From assembly GCA_008931825.1 (NCBI GenBank), contig QXVZ01000295.1, positions 1 through 24,628 on the forward strand: a stretch of 24,628 nt of DNA, read 5' to 3'. The DNA is from Phallusia fumigata. Taxonomy: Eukaryota > Chordata > Ascidiacea > Phlebobranchia > Ascidiidae. Position numbers and translations under genes: made by a program. Below, one piece after another: positions 20,601 through 24,628 of this stretch. Below the pieces are notes generated by a model that was not told where the DNA came from, searched no databases, and saw only the letters and a list, made by a program, of their open reading frames with translations. Positions within the stretch are counted from its first letter, which is position 1. Every line of letters starts with the position of its first letter.

Positions 20601-21725
20601 ACGTCACATTTACTTTTGCTTGAAAGGCGAAACCGGCGTGGTAAGGGAAAAGCCCTAAACACGCAGCAAATGGAAGCTCTGCGTCTTATGTATAACTGGC
20701 GTGACTCTATGGCGAGGCAGGAAGACGAAAGTACTGGGTATGTTCTGCCAAATCACATGCTGCTACAGATAGCTGAAATCTTGCCACGTGAAGCACAGGG
20801 CGTACTTGCATGTTGTAATCCCATTCCACCCCTACTTAGGCAGCATGTTTTGGTGGTTCATCGCCTTGTCATGGATGCAAGAGCGAAACCTAATACAAAA
20901 CCAGGCACTGCCATAAAGGAGTCGACCAACAGCACCACAGAAACAAGGGTACCAGTGCCTGCTAAATCCGAGGACACCTATGAAGATTTTCTCCGTTGTC
21001 CGCACGACTGGTCACGTGGCAGCCCGGCCCAGCTTTCCTTTCGTCAGTCGTCGGAGACAAAAATCAGATCCATGCCAAGTTCAAGTCTGTTTGGACCTGA
21101 TGGAAATGAATCAACGCCAAAAATGGCAAAGTATGCTTTAATACCGACAAGGCTGGATACCAAGACTGTTGTGCAAAAGTTAAATGCAATTCGGCAAGCA
21201 ACATGGAATCCCTTTCAACTGTTCATGCCTGGTGGTTTCACTGGATCACCTAAAAGAAGTATCTCAGAGAGTGCGCTTCCTGACGGAAAAGACGTCACTC
21301 CCACATTGCGGCACATGCTTTCAGGAGACTTTATTTGGAAAATGAAACGAGTGGAGCAAGATCCAAAAAAGGAAGTTGAAGTTGATAATGACACACCTGA
21401 GACGTTTGGCACAGTTATTACTGTCCCCGATGAAGCCCGTCGAGATACACAGGAACAAGCACAAGTGCTTCGACACATTATGAAACCAAAAAAGCATGCA
21501 GGAAATGGGGCATGTGCAAAACACCAGCACTCGTTTAGTGCACCTGCAGTCACGTTTGAACCACCACAGCCAAACGTACATAATCCAAGTCCAGGAGCAA
21601 AGCGGGGTTTCAAGAGAAACAGGCCCGGTGGACGTGGTAACTTTGTTCCCCACAAGTTTTCCAATGATGACTTTTCACGATTTCAAAAAAGGGGTTCAAT
21701 GAAAAAGAAGAAATATCATCATTGA
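17619..21725 (+). CDS. EXOSC10: Exosome component 10 (Rrp6), DEDDy 3'-5' exoribonuclease, complete, 9 exons
   Basis: Catalytic subunit of the nuclear RNA exosome; trims and degrades rRNA precursors, snoRNAs and aberrant nuclear RNAs. Exons: 17619-17846, 18292-18446, 18947-19069, 19164-19312, 19529-19688, 19760-19913, 19988-20165, 20240-20385, 20451-21725. They join in phase to 2568 nt, 855 residues (human about 885). Domains: PMC2NT (cofactor-binding) near residues 20-110; exonuclease about 275-450; HRDC about 485-575; basic Gly/Arg/Lys tail ending KKKKYHH. Catalytic residues: D306 and E308 (FAVDLE), D364 (HGADSD), Y429 and D433 (YAKGDTHY). All sit exactly seven below the human numbers as I recall them. 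GD replaces the usual DD or AD just before THY, but the catalytic Asp is kept. The ATG is in GGCCATGG context; upstream in-frame codons have no ATG. Exon 8 starts at 20240: only this acceptor gives the expected segment between FDT and RHSL. The last exon holds half the protein with no intron. Confidence 0.96.
17974..18268. mobile_element. Possible degenerate hAT element in EXOSC10 intron 1
   Basis: The left side has CAGGGCAGGAATTCTCAAAC followed by TATGGGTCACAACC, close to hAT ends of the CAGGGGTTCTCAAAC type with GGGTCGCGACC. The right side, read in reverse, has AAACTATTGGGACCGCAG, which is similar. The ends are diverged and I could not find an 8-bp duplication. Confidence 0.35.
18478..18770. 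repeat. GC-rich insert in EXOSC10 intron 2, possible SINE-like repeat
   Basis: About 290 bp much richer in G+C and CpG than the rest of the intron. It starts near GGAGCCCCCTCAGCTGGCTC, has a run of ten C, and ends in CGAAATAAACTCAACTCAAA. No tRNA-like promoter boxes were recognised and no target duplication found. The base composition suggests insertion; the class is unknown. Confidence 0.35.
18839..18901 (+). repeat. Imperfect tandem repeat in EXOSC10 intron 2
   Basis: AACAACGAGAATG followed by TTTTAAGAATAA occurs twice, at about 18839 and 18876, with a small difference in the T run. A local duplication with no evident function. Confidence 0.6.
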
Positions 21726-22895
21726 CAGTGGTCAATTGTTTCCATGCCATTAATCTCAAAGTTTTTGCATCCAAGAAGGTGGATGTTGGTTTGGGGAGTT
21801 TTTACTATCAGGTTTTTAGATGTTAGGAGTTCCCAGATGTCCTGATTGTTGAAGGTTTTGGTTTGGTAAAGAATACGGGCAAACACTTTTGCTAGGTTTC
21901 ATTTTTTACAATGGCAGTTTACGTAACCTAAACTAATACAAATTTTAGAACAAACTTCTTCCATTTGTACTAAAATATTAGCGCATGGGAAAGCTTAATA
22001 TCTTCATGTTATTTGCCAATTAATAGTGATGGACAAGAACCATCTAGCTTGTTCTGTACCGGTTTATTTTTAAACAAAAAAGGGAAGTTCTCAGTAATTA
22101 CATTGTGTTTGGGTTTATTTTACTGTAAACAGATATGACAAAATTATGCCAATTCTCATCTAACCTAAAGAGCAAAAAATTATTCTGCCACAAACAATGA
22201 TATGAATTTTTATTAAAACACTCATTATTGTACTATATACAACATTAGCATATATTATCTATGTAATTACTGCCACTAAAATCTTGCAATATACATGTAT
22301 AAAGTATAGTGAAGAAAAATAAAGTTTAACACTAAACATCATTTTTTAACCACTCTTCTTAAAAGGGTTTTATTAGTTTGCATGTATAATGATGACATCT
22401 TCCAAGCTATAACCTATGTAAACAGAAAAAAAAAGGATAACACGTATCCGGTTGGGTGACAAGTATAAAAAACTATATTTCACAACAAATAGTTTTGTGG
22501 GTGCACATTAAATTAATCTGGTACAAACTGGGTTAGGAACATATATACGGTATTGTCATGTAAATATACAAAGGTAATAAAAAGTAACACAGTGATTAGT
22601 AAGGTTACAAAATTAAACCTGAATCAGAAACTTTGCATGGGCATATCAAACCTTTCTAAATAATCCTATTTTAAAATGCGAAAATGTTTCATTTAAACTT
22701 TGTTTTTTAACACAACCTAAATGCCACTTTCAAGGAATCGCATTGTAAAAATATATGTTTTGTATTTAGTAGGTTTTTGCATTGTAATAGGTAGCATTGT
22801 ATTCAGTAACAAACTCACTTGAGGAAATTGTTTTCAGAACCTGATAATATCCTGTCACAATGAAATTAAGTGAGCATAAAGCTAATCTAACATTA
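21726..22895. other. EXOSC10 3' UTR and convergent intergenic region
   Basis: AT-rich non-coding sequence between the EXOSC10 stop and the 3' end of the minus-strand gene. No ORF with recognisable similarity, no tRNA and no clear repeat seen. Confidence 0.6.
22318..22323 (+). terminator. Polyadenylation signal AATAAA, EXOSC10
   Basis: AATAAA in AT-rich sequence about 590 bp after the EXOSC10 stop. It gives a plausible 3' UTR that ends before the convergent arrestin-domain gene. Confidence 0.6.
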
Positions 22896-22916
22896 TTTAT
22901 TTGAGGTAAAATCGTG

Positions 22917-22922
22917 TTTATT
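22917..22922 (-). terminator. Polyadenylation signal for the arrestin-domain gene
   Basis: AATAAA on the minus strand (TTTATT on plus) about 60 bp after the stop at 22983. A second copy lies at 22896-22901. Both suit a short 3' UTR. Confidence 0.5.
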
Positions 22923-22982
22923 TATGCAAAGGAAAACTGGTAGTTGCTCATATATTTAGTTACGTTATAAATACTACTTAAT

Positions 22983-23356
22983 CTACGTATAGGTAAAAGC
23001 AGGCTGGCTCCAGTCATAATAGTTGTACTGTGGAGCGAACGACACTTCCTGTGGGTTGTCATCACTTTTGGGGATCGTAACTGTTTGTGCTGAAGCATAA
23101 GTTGGTGGAGGAACTGCAAACAACATCACTTAGTTCATAGTGCTAACGTGAATTAATTTGCAAAAGCTGAACAGCACATAGTTTTTGCAAGACAAAAAAC
23201 AGATGAAAAGCATTTACTTGAGTATTGTGCAGGAGCAATGCCAGGCGGTGGTTGCTCCGTTGATGTTTGCGCTCCATGGTCAATGGGTATAGTTCCCACT
23301 TCCAACGGTGCACGGACTCTTAGATTGAAATGACACAAAGGTGTCTTACAGTCCAA
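22983..23356 (-). CDS. Arrestin domain-containing protein (ARRDC/alpha-arrestin type), last two exons
   Basis: Alpha-arrestins are adaptors whose PPxY tail motifs recruit NEDD4-family ubiquitin ligases to membrane cargo. Two exons: 23356-23218 (46 codons plus one base) and 23113-22983, ending TAG. The junction is in phase 1. The first exon ends an arrestin C-domain: FNLRVRAPLEVGTIPI resembles the last strand of ARRDC/TXNIP proteins. It is followed by a Pro/Gln-rich linker. The last exon begins with PPPTYAS, a PPxY motif, and ends in an acidic/aromatic tail with YNYYDW. Clean acceptors lie before both exons (TTGACAG and TTTGCAG). No upstream exon is recognisable in 23357-24628, so the arrestin domains lie beyond the right edge. 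The family call is good; the exact paralogue cannot be decided. Confidence 0.8.
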
Positions 23357-24628
23357 CTGTCAAAAAACAAGGCATTTTTGCCAAGCGTACATATTAAAAC
23401 CAACAAATGAAACAAAACTTGTTTTTTATTCTCTTTAAAGACTCGAAGGTATATCTGGGTAGTGTTAATCAGGCATCTAAACTATGATCTCTGACCAAAT
23501 TGGTGTGTGATTCATTTTAACTGCTCTGTAGCAAAATATTGATACAGTGATTATGTTAACATGTACATTTTGAACCTGATTGTGCAAACATTTCTATTTT
23601 ACCACTGGACAAATGTTGCAAGGCAGTTTACTTAATCAGGGAAATTTAAATTTAAGTGTGGCACTAAGGTAAACGTACCAATTTGAGCATGACTCATTAA
23701 CCATTATTGAATGAATAAGTTTATTCATATCTCACACACCTCACTTCGTTACGGAGGCTCAAGAAGTACCTAGAGAAGTGGCAGTCTCCATATTTTCATA
23801 CCACTTAACACTACCACCACAAAATGATGTTTTCAACATACACCATTTCCTTTACTACATTGGATATTAATGCAATACCTACACTACATTGGGTTCCTAA
23901 TCCCCTTGGTATTTTATAATATGATTGTTTCTGCTAGCATAAACATATGGGTCCCCACAAACATGCAATTTCTGTGACGTTTTTAGGGCATGATCGGTTT
24001 AGAAATCAGTTGTAAAAATTAAAAACAAAAAGTAAAGATTTCTGATTATATCTAAATCATGTCAATCTCAATAGCATGATTTTAACCCCACAGTCACACT
24101 AACCAATAGTTTGGCCAGCATTGACAGTTGATCGAGCCCAGTTTTTTCACATTCACATTTATTGTGTTTAGGCAAGGGATGCACAACACCAATGTGGCAT
24201 GAGTGAATTTGGGTTCTTCATTGGTGAAAATAAGTCATAGCGAAACAATTGTACTAAAACCATCCACTGTACATGCAAAATGCTCCACTACATTCAGTAT
24301 CAATTCCATTGCTATAGCCAAAATATTCTTGTATTCTTCACAAGAAGCAATCTATTGTGCCCTTTCATTGTTTAAAACAAATGTTTAGTCTTTTGCCAGT
24401 ATCAGACTTACAACCCAATACAACTGGTTGCGAACAGGCATTCTTTACAAGGAAATGTATAAGCATCATAGACTTGTTTACAGATTAGCATTTAGATGCA
24501 AGAGTGCATTTTATCATTTCTCCTTTAAATCTAAATTTACATTGCAGTGAGTAAATAGGTCTACAACAGGTTTAACACTTCACATGCAGATTGGTTTGTT
24601 GCTAGAAAAAAACCATAGTTATATGTCA
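23357..24628 (-). other. Intron of the arrestin-domain gene
   Basis: AT-rich, no exon recognised on either strand. At 23702-23830 there is a slightly less AT-rich stretch containing CACCTCACTTCGTTACGGAGG that could be an old SINE-like insert, but I see no ends or target duplication. Confidence 0.5.

Noticed and set aside
21215-21664. Two long minus-strand ORFs opposite the last EXOSC10 exon
   Set aside because: Shadows of a real coding exon; the plus-strand frame is the conserved one.
1-24628. Bacterial-type systems, CRISPR arrays, operons, tRNA or rRNA genes
   Set aside because: The sequence is spliced animal DNA. No regular spaced repeats, no rRNA-like segment and no tRNA cloverleaf were recognised by eye.

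Overview
The window is nuclear DNA of an animal. Genes are split by GT-AG introns (and two GC-AG introns), sequence outside exons is AT-rich, polyadenylation signals are AATAAA, and the proteins are clearly metazoan (GALNT7-type glycosyltransferase, EXOSC10 exosome nuclease, a PPxY-tailed arrestin-domain protein). Short introns, close gene spacing and about 0.6-0.7 % difference between two apparent alleles would suit a tunicate such as Ciona. That assignment is an inference and I cannot confirm the species.

Layout. From 16984 down to 1, minus strand: a GALNT7 orthologue in eleven exons, running off the left edge about 613 codons after its start. Its intron 5 (5075-14012) is almost 9 kb. It holds a complete four-exon gene of unknown function on the plus strand (10055-12649), a 461-bp hAT-type non-autonomous transposon with a perfect 8-bp target duplication (13466-13926), and a duplicated 1.3-kb block (6026-8782). 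From 17619 to 21725, plus strand: EXOSC10 (Rrp6) in nine exons and 855 codons, with every DEDDy catalytic residue present. GALNT7 and EXOSC10 are head to head with 634 bp between start codons. From 23356 down to 22983, minus strand: the last two exons of an arrestin-domain protein, converging on the 3' end of EXOSC10.

All splice junctions were read by hand. In each gene the exon lengths and phases close exactly, and in EXOSC10 and GALNT7 the joined reading frames follow the known families without gaps.

Three single Ns (7349, 7807, 12378) each sit between two copies of the same sequence. This is what results when overlapping or allelic contig ends are joined without merging. One of them (12378) falls in the last exon of the nested gene and artificially breaks its frame. 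Treating the 109 extra bases as an artefact restores a 474-codon frame.

I found no wholly new molecular system. The points most worth checking are the two adjacent GC-AG introns of GALNT7, the unidentified nested gene with a possible 48-nt optional intron, the hAT element, and a 15-codon upstream ORF that overlaps the GALNT7 start codon as ATGA.
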